Positions 7,502-16,030 of a stretch of 64,000 bases of DNA are shown here, piece by piece. The stretch covers positions 1 through 64,000 of the forward strand of contig NZ_CALPDG010000016.1 of NCBI RefSeq assembly GCF_943193195.1, read 5' to 3'. Numbering within the stretch: position 1 is the stretch's first letter; the number at the start of each line of letters is the position of its first letter. Under the pieces are notes generated by a model. It saw only the letters and a program-made list of their open reading frames with translations, was not told the origin of the DNA and searched no databases. This DNA comes from Mediterraneibacter agrestimuris (GTDB lineage: Bacteria > Bacillota > Clostridia > Lachnospirales > Lachnospiraceae). A program made the translations under genes and the position numbers.

Positions 7502-7915
7502 ATGAGAGATAATCCATATAAACGACTGCCACCCATAGAGCGCAGACCGGACGGTTCCCTCTACTGCATGAACCCGGCGCAGAGGAAACAGGCAAACGCC
7601 CTTATCCGGCGGGAGTGCTGTAATTGTGAAAACGGGGCTTGTATCGCCCTTGGCGACTGGGACAGCCACACCTGCCCGCAGATGATTTCTTTCTCGGTCT
7701 GCTGCAAGTGGTTCCGTTGGGCGGTCTTACCACTTATGGGGACGCTGGAAGCGGCGATTTACCGGAATAAGGATCTGAAACGCTGTGAGGTCTGCGGCGG
7801 TGTGTTCGTCCCAAAATCCAACCGAGGGAAATACTGCCCGGACTGTGCCGCCAGAGTTCACAGGCGGCAGAAAACAGAAAGTGAACGGAAAAGGAGGTCG
7901 AGCGTGGACAGTTAG
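7502..7915 (+). CDS. Cysteine-rich putative zinc-binding protein of mobilizable elements
   Basis: The product is 137 aa with about twelve cysteines. Two clusters are visible: CCNCENGAC followed by C near DSHTCPQ (about residues 39-60), and CEVCGG with YCPDC (about 96-119), which looks like a zinc ribbon. The C-terminus is basic (RRQKTESERKRR). It is likely a nucleic-acid-binding accessory protein of the IME's maintenance or transfer; the exact role is not known. ATGGAGGAAACGC before the ATG gives a good ribosome binding site. It is followed by the RepA_N-type gene. Confidence 0.75.
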   Translation: MRDNPYKRLPPIERRPDGSLYCMNPAQRKQANALIRRECCNCENGACIALGDWDSHTCPQMISFSVCCKWFRWAVLPLMGTLEAAIYRNKDLKRCEVCGGVFVPKSNRGKYCPDCAARVHRRQKTESERKRRSSVDS

Positions 7916-8026
7916 GGGCTGAAAAGTCCTTGATTTATAAAGCGTTCAGAGGGCAGAACCGGAAGAAGTGGTATAAAGTATCGCCCTCCCCTGAAAATGC
8001 CTTTCTAACCGTCCACAAAGCATACT

Positions 8027-8422
8027 ATGACAAGCATGATTTATATTCATCAGCCAGGAAAGGCGTCCAGCTTCACCCGGCTCCCCAATTTTCTCTTTGA
8101 AGCGCCCACATTCCAGCCCTTATCCAACGAAGCAAAGCTGCTGTATGCCTTTATCCTGCGGCGGGCGGAGTTATCCCGGAAAAACGGGTGGGCGGACGAG
8201 TACGGTCGCATTTACCTGTATTATCCCATTTGCGAGGTGGTTGCCCTGCTCCATTGTGGGCGGCAAAAAGCAGTCAACACCTTGCGAGAGTTGCAGTATG
8301 CGGAGTTGATTGACATTAAGAAACAGGGCTGCGGAAAACCCAATCGCATTTATCCAAAATCTTATGAAGCGGTTTCAAACACCGACTTTAAGAAATCCGA
8401 TTATGGTACGCGGTCGAATTGA
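8027..8422 (+). CDS. RepA_N-type replication initiator, N-terminal domain only
   Basis: The product is 131 aa. Residues about 14-115 match the RepA_N replication-initiator domain: FTRLPNFLFEAPTFQPLSNE, then AKLLYAFILRRAELSRKNGW, then NTLRELQYAELIDIKKQG and PNRIYPKSYEAV. This is a winged-helix DNA-binding fold. The frame stops soon after the domain; plasmid RepA_N proteins are much longer, but short versions are common in chromosomal elements. It may help the excised element replicate or may regulate transfer. Two ATGs (8027 and 8036) are possible starts. Confidence 0.7.
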   Translation: MTSMIYIHQPGKASSFTRLPNFLFEAPTFQPLSNEAKLLYAFILRRAELSRKNGWADEYGRIYLYYPICEVVALLHCGRQKAVNTLRELQYAELIDIKKQGCGKPNRIYPKSYEAVSNTDFKKSDYGTRSN

Positions 8423-8595
8423 AAACCGTACTCGACAAGTACGATAATCAATCCTCTTGAAGTACGGAAACTGGACGGTATATAGAAATACAAAGATTAA
8501 AACGATTGATTTATATCTATTTCATTCCTATCCTATCAGAGATAATTTTGGCGGGGAAACCCGCTGGAAAGGAAGGGAACGGGGAAAGGAGTTTC

Positions 8596-9537
8596 ATGGC
8601 ACAGCACGCAATTTTGCGGTTTGAAAAGCACAAGGGCAACCCGGCAAGACCGCTGGAAGCCCATCACGAACGGCAAAAGGAACAGTACGCCAGCAATCCC
8701 GACATTGACACCAGCCGGAGCAAGTACAACTTCCATATCATTAAGCCAGAGGGTAGATACTACCACTTTATCCAGAACCGCATTGAACAGGCAGGGTGTC
8801 GCACCCGCAAGGACAGCACCCGGTTTGTAGATACGCTGATTACCGCCAGCCCGGAGTTTTTTAAGAAGAAGTCCCCAAAGGAAATTCAAGCGTTTTTCCA
8901 GCGAGCGGCGGACTTCCTCATTGAAAGAGTGGGCAAAGAAAATATCGTGTCGGCGGTGGTTCACATGGACGAGAAAACGCCACACCTGCATTTGACCTTT
9001 GTTCCGCTGACACAGGACAACCGCCTGTGCGCCAAAGAGATTTTAGGCAACCGGGCGAATTTGACAAAATGGCAGGACGATTTTCACGCCTACATGGTGG
9101 AGAAATACACAGATTTGGAGCGTGGGGAAAGCGCCAGCAAGACGGGCAGGAAGCATATCCCCACCCGGCTGTTCAAACAGGCGGTTTCCCTCTCCAAACA
9201 GGCAAGAGCCATTGAAGTCACCCTTGACAGCATTAACCCACTGAACGCCGGAAAGAAGAAAGAGGAAGCCCTCGCTATGCTGAAAAAATGGTTCCCGCAG
9301 ATGGACAACTTCTCCGGGCAACTGAAAAAGTACAAGGTCACAATCAATGGCCTTTTGGAAGAAAATCAGCAGTTGGAAGCCAGAGCCAAAGCCAGCGAAA
9401 GCGGCAAAATGCAAGACCGTATGGAACGGGCGAAGTTAGAAAGCGAACTGCACAATATCCAAAGACTGGTTGAGCGTATCCCGCCGGAGGTGCTGGCAGA
9501 ACTGAAACGGCAGCAGCATTGCAGAAAGGAAAGGTGA
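8596..9537 (+). CDS. MobV-family relaxase (Mob_Pre)
   Basis: The product is 313 aa and belongs to the Mob/Pre family that includes MobM of pMV158. It should nick the oriT at 3433/3434 and lead the strand into a recipient. The N-terminal HAILRFEKHKG, the IKPEGRYYHFI region and the metal-binding signature HMDEKTPHLHLTFVPL (about residues 118-133) are all present. A coiled-coil region follows (about 255-313). The start at 8596 has AAAGGAG just upstream; a longer frame to 8506 has no such site. The C-terminus is short compared with plasmid MobV proteins. No coupling protein is encoded in the IME, so a helper element would be needed. Confidence 0.9.
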   Translation: MAQHAILRFEKHKGNPARPLEAHHERQKEQYASNPDIDTSRSKYNFHIIKPEGRYYHFIQNRIEQAGCRTRKDSTRFVDTLITASPEFFKKKSPKEIQAFFQRAADFLIERVGKENIVSAVVHMDEKTPHLHLTFVPLTQDNRLCAKEILGNRANLTKWQDDFHAYMVEKYTDLERGESASKTGRKHIPTRLFKQAVSLSKQARAIEVTLDSINPLNAGKKKEEALAMLKKWFPQMDNFSGQLKKYKVTINGLLEENQQLEARAKASESGKMQDRMERAKLESELHNIQRLVERIPPEVLAELKRQQHCRKER

Positions 9538-9541
9538 TTTT

Positions 9542-9736
9542 ATAAGTAACAGTATCAGATACAAGAAAGAAACCGAAATCGTGACTTTTCAGGGAAAGGA
9601 AATCACGCTGGAAAATCTCTCCCCAATATTCACGCCGGAGCAGGAAGCGGAGAAACGCCGGGAGCTGGAACAGCAGCTTTATGAGGTGTTCCGCAAGTAC
9701 GCCGACAAGCGGCAGAACGAGGAAGCCGGGGCGTAA
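9542..9736 (+). CDS. Small conserved-looking ORF between relaxase and recombinase, ATA in the start position
   Basis: The frame reads SNSIRYKKETEIVTFQGKE, then TLENLSPIFTPEQEAEKRRE and a helical end to 9736 (64 codons). A GGAAAGG ribosome binding site lies upstream but the codon in the start position is ATA, not ATG; the next usable start is GTG at 9581. The composition is clearly protein-like, with an amphipathic C-terminal helix. It overlaps nothing and follows the relaxase stop by four bases. A lost start codon or an unusual start are both possible. The function is unknown. Confidence 0.55.
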   Translation: MSNSIRYKKETEIVTFQGKEITLENLSPIFTPEQEAEKRRELEQQLYEVFRKYADKRQNEEAGA

Positions 9737-9754
9737 GGTTTTCCGAAGCCATCG

Positions 9755-9783
9755 TTGATTTGCGGGGCTGCTGGCGGTATAAT
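9755..9783 (+). promoter_or_regulatory. Sigma-A-type promoter of the IME recombinase
   Basis: TTGATT (9755-9760) and TATAAT (9778-9783) are separated by 17 bp, upstream of the recombinase at 9830. Confidence 0.75.
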
Positions 9784-9796
9784 GAAACTGTCAGTA

Positions 9797-9823
9797 GCTC
9801 CGTTTCTTTTTTAGAAAAGGAGC
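9797..9823 (+). promoter_or_regulatory. Hairpin that hides the recombinase ribosome binding site
   Basis: GCTCCGTTTCT (9797-9807) pairs with AGAAAAGGAGC (9813-9823) across a T5 loop with one mismatch. The paired 3' arm is the AAGGAG ribosome binding site of the recombinase at 9830, so translation should be limited when the hairpin forms. Confidence 0.7.
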
Positions 9824-9829
9824 GACAAT

Positions 9830-11341
9830 ATGGATAATCGAATAGACGCGATCTATGCAAGACAATCGGTGGACAAAAAGGACAGCATTTCCATTGAAAG
9901 CCAGATTGAGTTTTGCAAATATGAACTAAAAGGCAGTAACTGTAAAGAGTACAAAGACAAAGGGTATTCCGGGAAAAATACGGAGCGTCCAGAGTTCCAG
10001 CAGCTTATGAGGGACATCGAAAGCGGACTTGTGCGGAAAGTAGTGGTCTACAAACTGGACCGTATCAGCCGTTCCATTCTCGACTTTGCGAAGATGATGG
10101 ACTACTTCCAAAAGTATGAAGTGGAGTTTGTGTCCTCTACGGAAAAGTTTGATACCTCCACCCCGATGGGGCGGGCTATGCTGAATATCTGTATCGTGTT
10201 CGCCCAGCTTGAAAGGGAAACCATACAGAAGCGGGTGCAGGACGCATGGCACTCCCGCTGTCAGCGGGGTTTCAAGATGGGAGGGAAAACACCCTACGGG
10301 TTTCGGACAGAGCCGTATGTGATGGACGGGGTGCGGACAAAGAAGCTGGTCATTGAGCCGGCAGAAGCGGCGTTTGTGCGGCAGATGTATGAAATGTACG
10401 CAGACCCGCAGGTGTCCCTGCATGACATTACAAAGAAACTGACAGCGGACGGTATGCGTACCTATCATGGCAGGCCGCTGTCGAGGGCAACTTTGAGCGT
10501 TATCCTACGCAACCCGATTTATGTCATGGCTGACCTCGACATATACGAGTTCTACAAAAGCCAGGGAACGGATATTTACAATAACGCCGCCGACTTTGCG
10601 GGGACAAACGGCTGTTATTACTATCAGGGCAAGGGGAACACCGAGGACAAACATAAACACCTGCAAGGGCAGACGCTGGTGCTTGCTCCCCACGAGGGCT
10701 TTATCCCCTCCGAACTGTGGCTAAAATGCAGAAAGAAGCTGCTTGCCAGCCATACCTACCAGCCCGCAAGGAAAGCCCGGAACACTTGGACAGCGGGAAA
10801 AATCAAGTGCGGAAAATGCGGTTATGCGCTCATGTCGGCACACTCCAACGGTATCCTCTATATGCGCTGTACCGTCCATGCGGACAGCGGGGCTTGTCCC
10901 GGCTGCGGGTGTGTGAAGTTGCACGAACTGGAAGCGGTTGTCTATGGGGCGATGGTAAAGAAGCTGAAAGATTTTAAGACGCTGACAGGACGGAAAAAGG
11001 CGGCGAAAATCTCCCCAAAGCTGACAGCGAAGCGGCTGGAACTGGCGCAGGTGGAGAGCGAGATTGAAAAGCTGCTTGACACGCTGACAGGCGCAAGCCC
11101 GGTTTTGCTCTCCTACGTAAACAGCAGGATTGAGGAACTGGACGCAAAGCGGCAGAGCATTTCCAATGAGATTGCAAAATTGTCTGCGGACGCTGTGCCA
11201 GCCGAAAAGATAGAAAGCATTTCCGGCTATCTGGACGATTGGGAAAATGTCAGCTTTGAGGACAAGCGGCAGGTAGTGGACGCACTGATAACCGTTATCC
11301 GGGCGACCAATGAGAAAGTAGAAATCGAGTGGAAAATCTGA
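9830..11341 (+). CDS. Large serine recombinase of the IME (TnpX-like integrase)
   Basis: The product is 503 aa and should integrate and excise the IME at GA cores. The resolvase domain has the catalytic Ser13 in IYARQSVDKK, then KDKGYSGKNTERPEFQ, VVVYKLDRISRS and FAQLERE. The recombinase domain follows (GKTPYGFR about residue 152, LSRATLSVILRNPIY about 218-232). A zinc ribbon (CGKCGYAL, then C..CPGCGC) comes at about 325-365, then a coiled coil and C-terminal domain. The gene ends 51 bp before the right core of the element, the usual place for such integrases. Its sequence differs clearly from the three host recombinases. Confidence 0.95.
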   Translation: MDNRIDAIYARQSVDKKDSISIESQIEFCKYELKGSNCKEYKDKGYSGKNTERPEFQQLMRDIESGLVRKVVVYKLDRISRSILDFAKMMDYFQKYEVEFVSSTEKFDTSTPMGRAMLNICIVFAQLERETIQKRVQDAWHSRCQRGFKMGGKTPYGFRTEPYVMDGVRTKKLVIEPAEAAFVRQMYEMYADPQVSLHDITKKLTADGMRTYHGRPLSRATLSVILRNPIYVMADLDIYEFYKSQGTDIYNNAADFAGTNGCYYYQGKGNTEDKHKHLQGQTLVLAPHEGFIPSELWLKCRKKLLASHTYQPARKARNTWTAGKIKCGKCGYALMSAHSNGILYMRCTVHADSGACPGCGCVKLHELEAVVYGAMVKKLKDFKTLTGRKKAAKISPKLTAKRLELAQVESEIEKLLDTLTGASPVLLSYVNSRIEELDAKRQSISNEIAKLSADAVPAEKIESISGYLDDWENVSFEDKRQVVDALITVIRATNEKVEIEWKI

Positions 11342-11366
11342 CGGGCTAACCTCCGGCGTACATTAT

Positions 11367-11394
11367 CCTTTTGTGCTCTTGTCCAGAATAGTGA
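11367..11394 (-). other. Right attachment site of the IME (attR)
   Basis: Read inward on the minus strand from the GA core (11,393-11,394) the end is ACTATTCTGGACAAGAGC then ACAAAAGG, an imperfect inverted copy of the left end. Confidence 0.85.
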
Positions 11395-12763
11395 ACGTTT
11401 ATTCCCGGCTCTTGGTGTGCGCTTTATTGCCATAAATGACAATTATGACAGCCTTCAGGGAAAGAATCATGCCGATGAAATTATTATCCCATTCAAAAAC
11501 TTAATCAACGATGCTTATTGCCGTGACATTTCCATTAAGATCAGAAGTAACCTTGAAATTAAGAGGAAAAAGGGAGAATGTGTGACACCTTTTGTGGCAT
11601 TCGGGTATCAGAAAGTTAAGGCAGACAAGCATAAGCTGGAGATTGATCCGGTTGCAGGCAGTGTAGTACAGGACATCTTTAAGATGAAACTGCAGGGAAT
11701 GAGCCAGGATGCGATTGCCAACCGCCTGAATGAACTGGGTGTGCTTTCACCATTTGAATATAAGATCAGCAGCGGCAGTCATTATGAGACCGGGTTCCGA
11801 CAGAAAGAGCAGGCTCTTTGGAGTTCTGTTACGGTACGCAGAATACTGGAAAATGAGGTTTACATTGGAAACCTTGTGCAGGGGAAACGTACGACACCGA
11901 ACCATAAAGTGAAGCAGTCCTACGTAAAGCCGGAAGATGATTGGATCCGTATTGAAAAGAACCATGAGCCGCTGGTAAGTGAAAGGGATTTTGAGATCGT
12001 CCAGCGGCTTTTGGGGATGGATACCCGTACTTCTCCTGACCAGAAGCAGGTGTATCTGCTGTCCGGCATTGCTGTATGTGCGGATTGCGGGGCACCGATG
12101 ACGAGAAAGGTCTCAACAGTGGCTGGAAAGAAATATGCCTATTATTTATGTTCCACAAATAAAGAAACGAAACGCTGCTCCAGTCACAGAATCCCGGAAA
12201 AAGATCTGGAAAACGTGGTATTGGTAATGCTGAAACAGCATATCCAGAACATCATGCATTTGAAAAGGGTGTTGGAGTTTATCGGGACTGTACCATTTCA
12301 GGAAATCAATGTGAAAAAACTCCAGGACAGGCTGGAAAAGAAAAAAATGGAGACAGAACGCTGTAAGGAACTCCGCATGATGCTTTATTCCGATATGAAA
12401 GAGGGCATCGTATCAAAAGAAGATTATGTAGAACTTCATGCAGCATATGGAAAAAGGCTTAGGAATGCAGAAGAGAGTATCCGGGCAATCCAGAAAGAAA
12501 TGGATAACATGCTGGAAAAAGCAGATGCTTCTAACACATGGCTGGATTATTTTGTGAAATATCAGGATATTGAAGTGCTGACCAGGACGGTAATCGTGGA
12601 ATTGATTCGGGAAATCAGAGTCCATGACAAAAAGAATATTGAGATCATCTTTGACTTTAATGACTGCTACCAGGCATTGCTGACACAGCTTCCGGCTATG
12701 GGAGTGGAGGTTGCAGCAGATCCGGATAACAATCTGCAGGTCAAGATAAAGGAGGTTGTATAA
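11393..12763 (+). pseudogene. Serine recombinase 1, 3' part beyond the IME
   Basis: The frame continues the fragment at 3138-3259: after the shared GAA codon it reads RLFPALGVRFIAINDNYDS, then the DNA-binding recombinase domain (FVAFGYQKV, SSVTVRRILENEVYIGN) and a zinc ribbon (CADCGAPM, later C and CSSHR), then a coiled coil. The first in-frame ATG is at 11,417. The fragment lacks the catalytic serine. It abuts the next recombinase gene, whose ATG follows its stop codon directly. Removal of the IME would restore the middle of the protein, but the N-terminus would still be missing. Confidence 0.9.
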
Positions 12764-14455
12764 ATGGCACGAAAAAGCAGGAAAAATATTTCTGAAACGG
12801 TCAGCGGTGCAGCCGTTCAGGAAGAGATCAAAAGACCGTTCCGGGCAGGATTATACGCAAGGATTTCTATGGAAACAGAGGAAACAATAGAGAGGGGGAC
12901 GATAGAAACCCAGGTGGAACTGATGAAAAACTATGTGGCTGATACAGAGGATATTTCAGTTGCAGAAGTTTATAAGGATTCTGATTATTCCGGTACAAAT
13001 TTTGACCGTCCTGGATTTACACAGATGATGGAAGATATCAAGCATGGGAAAATCAACTGCGTGATTGTAAAGGATTTGTCCAGGCTTGGCAGGAATTATG
13101 TAGAAACAAGCAATTATATTGAGCGTGTATTCCCGTTCTTTCATGTACGGTTCCTGGCAGTGACGGATAATTTTGATTCTTTCCGGGAGGGAGTGGATCT
13201 GACTGTTCCCTTAAAGAATATTATCAATGAGTTCTATTCCAAAGACCTTGCAAAAAAGAGCAGCAGTGCAAAAAAAGCATTGTGGAGAGAAGGGAAATTT
13301 ACCGGTGCCTGGGAACCCTATGGATATAGGAAATCAGAACAGGACAGACACCAGCTGGTAGTTGACGAGGAAGCTGCCGGACATTTACGGGCGATTTTTT
13401 CTATGTATATGGATGGATGCAGTTACAGTGATATTGCAAAAAAACTCAACGCTGATGGCGTCTTGTCCCCAACTTTGCAGAGGGAATATTATAGATTCGG
13501 GGAAAAGCCATCCCCAGAGTCCAAACCGTGGAATAATTATGAAGTAAAACGTGTGCTTCAGGATGTTCATTGTACCGGGGATTCCGTATATGGAAAATAT
13601 CAGCAGAGCGTTTTCCAGGGAAATAAGCAGAGAAACAGACCGGAGAGTGAGTGGATCTATGCAGAGAATACCCACGAAGGGATTATAGATAAAGAGCTGT
13701 TCCGCCAGGTACAGGAAAAAATCCGGGAATTTACGGAAGAATATAAAAAGAGGCATCAGCTGAATAATGGAGCCATCCGGAGCCAGAATTTTTATACCGG
13801 CAAGATCAGGTGTGGAGGATGTGGCAACCGCATGATCCTGTCCAGGGAAAAGTCCGGGACATTTTATTATATCTGCGGTGCCAATGCAAACCATAAATCA
13901 GGAGGAAACCAGTGCAAGGGGCACAGGGTCAAAAAAGAATACGTGGATGAAGATGTCCTTCGTCTGATCCAGTCACATATGAAAAACGTACTGGATACAG
14001 AAAAAATGATCCGGGAAATGAACTCCGCTTCCAGAAACCAGACGCAATATTTGCTTTTGGACAAGGAAGTAGGGAAACTTCGGCGGGAACTGAGCCGGAT
14101 CAGTAAGCGTAAATCTGATTTATATGAGGATTATTCGGAACGCCTGATTACAGAAGAAGAGTACATGCAGTTTTCCCGTATCTATTCCAATGAAATAGAA
14201 AACATCAAGAGCCGTCTGGATGCAGTATTGACGGCGCAGGTACGGTATTCCCAAGATTATCATATCGAAGAAGGATGGGGGAAAGTGATACATACTTATA
14301 TGTCTAAGCGGAAGCTGACAAAAGAAATGGTGGATGCCTTTGTGGATTCCATTATTATCCATGGTAAGTATGATTATGAAATCAAACTGGTATATGATGA
14401 CCAGTTCGCTGAATTGCAAAAGATAATGAAAGAGAAGGAGGCACAGTCAAGATGA
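12764..14455 (+). CDS. Large serine recombinase 2 of the triplet
   Basis: The product is 563 aa. The resolvase domain has the catalytic Ser35 in LYARISME, then SDYSGTNFDRPGFTQMMEDI and VKDLSRLGRNY. The recombinase domain includes EPYGYRKS and EVKRVLQDVHCTGD. A zinc ribbon (IRCGGCGNRM, later YYIC and QCKGHR) is at about residues 349-388, followed by a coiled coil and C-terminal domain. The start codon directly follows the stop of recombinase 1 and its stop overlaps the start of recombinase 3 (ATGA), so the three are one operon. It is intact. Tandem triplets of serine recombinases are known from Firmicutes conjugative elements, where all three may be needed. Confidence 0.95.
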   Translation: MARKSRKNISETVSGAAVQEEIKRPFRAGLYARISMETEETIERGTIETQVELMKNYVADTEDISVAEVYKDSDYSGTNFDRPGFTQMMEDIKHGKINCVIVKDLSRLGRNYVETSNYIERVFPFFHVRFLAVTDNFDSFREGVDLTVPLKNIINEFYSKDLAKKSSSAKKALWREGKFTGAWEPYGYRKSEQDRHQLVVDEEAAGHLRAIFSMYMDGCSYSDIAKKLNADGVLSPTLQREYYRFGEKPSPESKPWNNYEVKRVLQDVHCTGDSVYGKYQQSVFQGNKQRNRPESEWIYAENTHEGIIDKELFRQVQEKIREFTEEYKKRHQLNNGAIRSQNFYTGKIRCGGCGNRMILSREKSGTFYYICGANANHKSGGNQCKGHRVKKEYVDEDVLRLIQSHMKNVLDTEKMIREMNSASRNQTQYLLLDKEVGKLRRELSRISKRKSDLYEDYSERLITEEEYMQFSRIYSNEIENIKSRLDAVLTAQVRYSQDYHIEEGWGKVIHTYMSKRKLTKEMVDAFVDSIIIHGKYDYEIKLVYDDQFAELQKIMKEKEAQSR

Positions 14456-16029
14456 CAGAAAATAGGAAAACAGCTGTCTATATCCGTTTATCTATGGAAG
14501 ATGAGAATGTGGATGGCAGAACCAAACTGGAAAGTGACAGTGTGACTTCTCAGAGGATCCTGTTGAAATCGTTTGTGATCGATCAGCTTGGTGTGGATGA
14601 GTCGGATATCCTTGAATATGTGGATGACGGTGTTAGCGGCACCCATTTCAAACGCAATGGTTTTCAACAGTTGCAGGAGGATATGAAAAGCGGACAGATC
14701 GGCTGTGTAGTTGTGAAAGATTTCTCCAGGTTTGGCAGGGACTATCTGGAAGTGGGATTTTATATTGAGTATATTTTTCCGCTTCTTCAGATCAGATTTA
14801 TTTCCATTAATGACAGTTATGACAGTGCAGCCAGCTCTGGAATGACCGGCGGTATGAATGTGGCTTTGAAAAATCTGGTTTATAACATGTATAGCCTGGA
14901 TTTGTCGAAAAAAATCTCATCCGCAATGCAGACCAGAATGAAAAACGGTACAAGGCTTCCGGTAAATGCCAGATATGGTTATAGAAAGGGCAAAGATGGA
15001 AGGCTGGAAGTTGATCCAGATGCGGCTAAAGTGGTGAAGATGATCTTCCAGATGGCTGCAGAAGGTATGAGCTTTGCAGAGATCACAAGGGAACTGAACA
15101 AACAGGAAATTGCCACCTGTGATGAGCAGAAAATGTCAAGAGGAGAGCAGGTTCAGTTCCGACGATTTGATACCATCATGAAAAAACGCTGGAATCCAAC
15201 CACAGTATCTGCAATCATACGGGATGAGATTTATATTGGAACCCGGATATGGGGTAAAACACGCTGCAGTATGCACACCGGTCATAAGGCGGTTCTTAAT
15301 GACGAGTCTGACTGGATCAGGCTGGAAAACCACCATGATCCGATTGTTGACAGGGAACTGTTTGAAAAAGCGAACAGACTGCATCCGAAAAAATCCAGAG
15401 GTGTTGCAGAAACAAGAACCAATTATACGCTGGCAAGACGCAAGAAACAGCCAGCACTGATGTTGTGTGCACACTGTGGTCATTGTCTGGTAAGAGAAAC
15501 GGAGCATCTACTGAAATGCTCGGATGGGCGTACCAGCGGTGATCATGTCTGTCGAAGCCTGGTGGTCAGACGTGAGCCAATGGAAAAGCATATCCTGGAA
15601 CTTGTTCATCAGTTTGCATCTTCCATGCTGGAAAACCGGAAAATTGTTAAATCAAAGAACCAGAGCAAAGGTATGGAGACGAATGTTGCAGAATTGTTGA
15701 AACAGAGCCGCCAGTTGTCTTCTGAAAAAATGAGACTTTATGATGGGTACAAAGATGGTTGTATTGATCGGGAACTGTACAAGCAGAAAGCAGAAAAGAT
15801 AGGCAGACAGCTGGAAGAAATCAGACGAAAGATAGCAGAGTCTGAACGTGATGCAAAGATGCTTAAGCAGGACAATACTGCGAAGGAAATGAAACTGGAA
15901 GAATTTCTGAACATGGAGAAATTCGATACAGAGAAGTTACGGGAGATCATCAAGGTTATCCGGGTGCATAGCCAGGAGGAAATCGAAATTGAATGGAATT
16001 TTGATGATGTATTTTTAGGGCAGAGATAA
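14452..16029 (+). CDS. Large serine recombinase 3 of the triplet
   Basis: The product is 525 aa. The resolvase domain has Ser14 in VYIRLSMEDE, then DDGVSGTHFKRNGFQQL and VKDFSRFGRDYLE. The recombinase domain includes NARYGYRKG and TVSAIIRDEIYIGTR. A zinc ribbon (LCAHCGHC, later KCSDG and HVC) sits at about residues 341-366, then a coiled-coil C-terminal part. Translation is coupled to recombinase 2 by a 4-base overlap. It is the last gene of the recombinase operon; the tyrosine integrase remnant begins right after its stop, marking the end of the larger element. Confidence 0.95.
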   Translation: MTENRKTAVYIRLSMEDENVDGRTKLESDSVTSQRILLKSFVIDQLGVDESDILEYVDDGVSGTHFKRNGFQQLQEDMKSGQIGCVVVKDFSRFGRDYLEVGFYIEYIFPLLQIRFISINDSYDSAASSGMTGGMNVALKNLVYNMYSLDLSKKISSAMQTRMKNGTRLPVNARYGYRKGKDGRLEVDPDAAKVVKMIFQMAAEGMSFAEITRELNKQEIATCDEQKMSRGEQVQFRRFDTIMKKRWNPTTVSAIIRDEIYIGTRIWGKTRCSMHTGHKAVLNDESDWIRLENHHDPIVDRELFEKANRLHPKKSRGVAETRTNYTLARRKKQPALMLCAHCGHCLVRETEHLLKCSDGRTSGDHVCRSLVVRREPMEKHILELVHQFASSMLENRKIVKSKNQSKGMETNVAELLKQSRQLSSEKMRLYDGYKDGCIDRELYKQKAEKIGRQLEEIRRKIAESERDAKMLKQDNTAKEMKLEEFLNMEKFDTEKLREIIKVIRVHSQEEIEIEWNFDDVFLGQR

Positions 16030-16030
16030 A

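Larger units (their letters stand above)
3257..11394. mobile_element. Integrative mobilizable element with serine recombinase and MobV relaxase
   Basis: This DNA interrupts a serine recombinase gene. Both junctions contain TGAA (3256-3259 and 11,392-11,395) with a GA core dinucleotide, as used by the TnpX family. Immediately inside each GA lie 26-bp imperfect inverted repeats (3259-3284 and 11,367-11,392; 21 of 26 positions match, sharing TGGACAAG and CACAAAAGG). Removing 8,136 bp between the cores restores the host frame. Contents in order: terminator, pMV158-like oriT, five minus-strand cargo genes, structured leader, Cys-rich protein, RepA_N-type protein, MobV relaxase, small ORF and serine recombinase. 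It has no mating-channel genes, so transfer would need a helper. Excision and transfer are inferred, not shown. Confidence 0.9.

Noticed and set aside
7870-8110. Open frame overlapping the end of the Cys-rich gene and the start of the RepA-type gene
   Set aside because: It reads well (KAFRGQNRKKWYKV) but has no start codon in frame and shares all its sequence with better-supported frames or leaders.
8506-8595. N-terminal extension of the MobV relaxase
   Set aside because: The ATG at 8596 has AAAGGAG directly upstream and the family start AQHAILRFEKH follows it.
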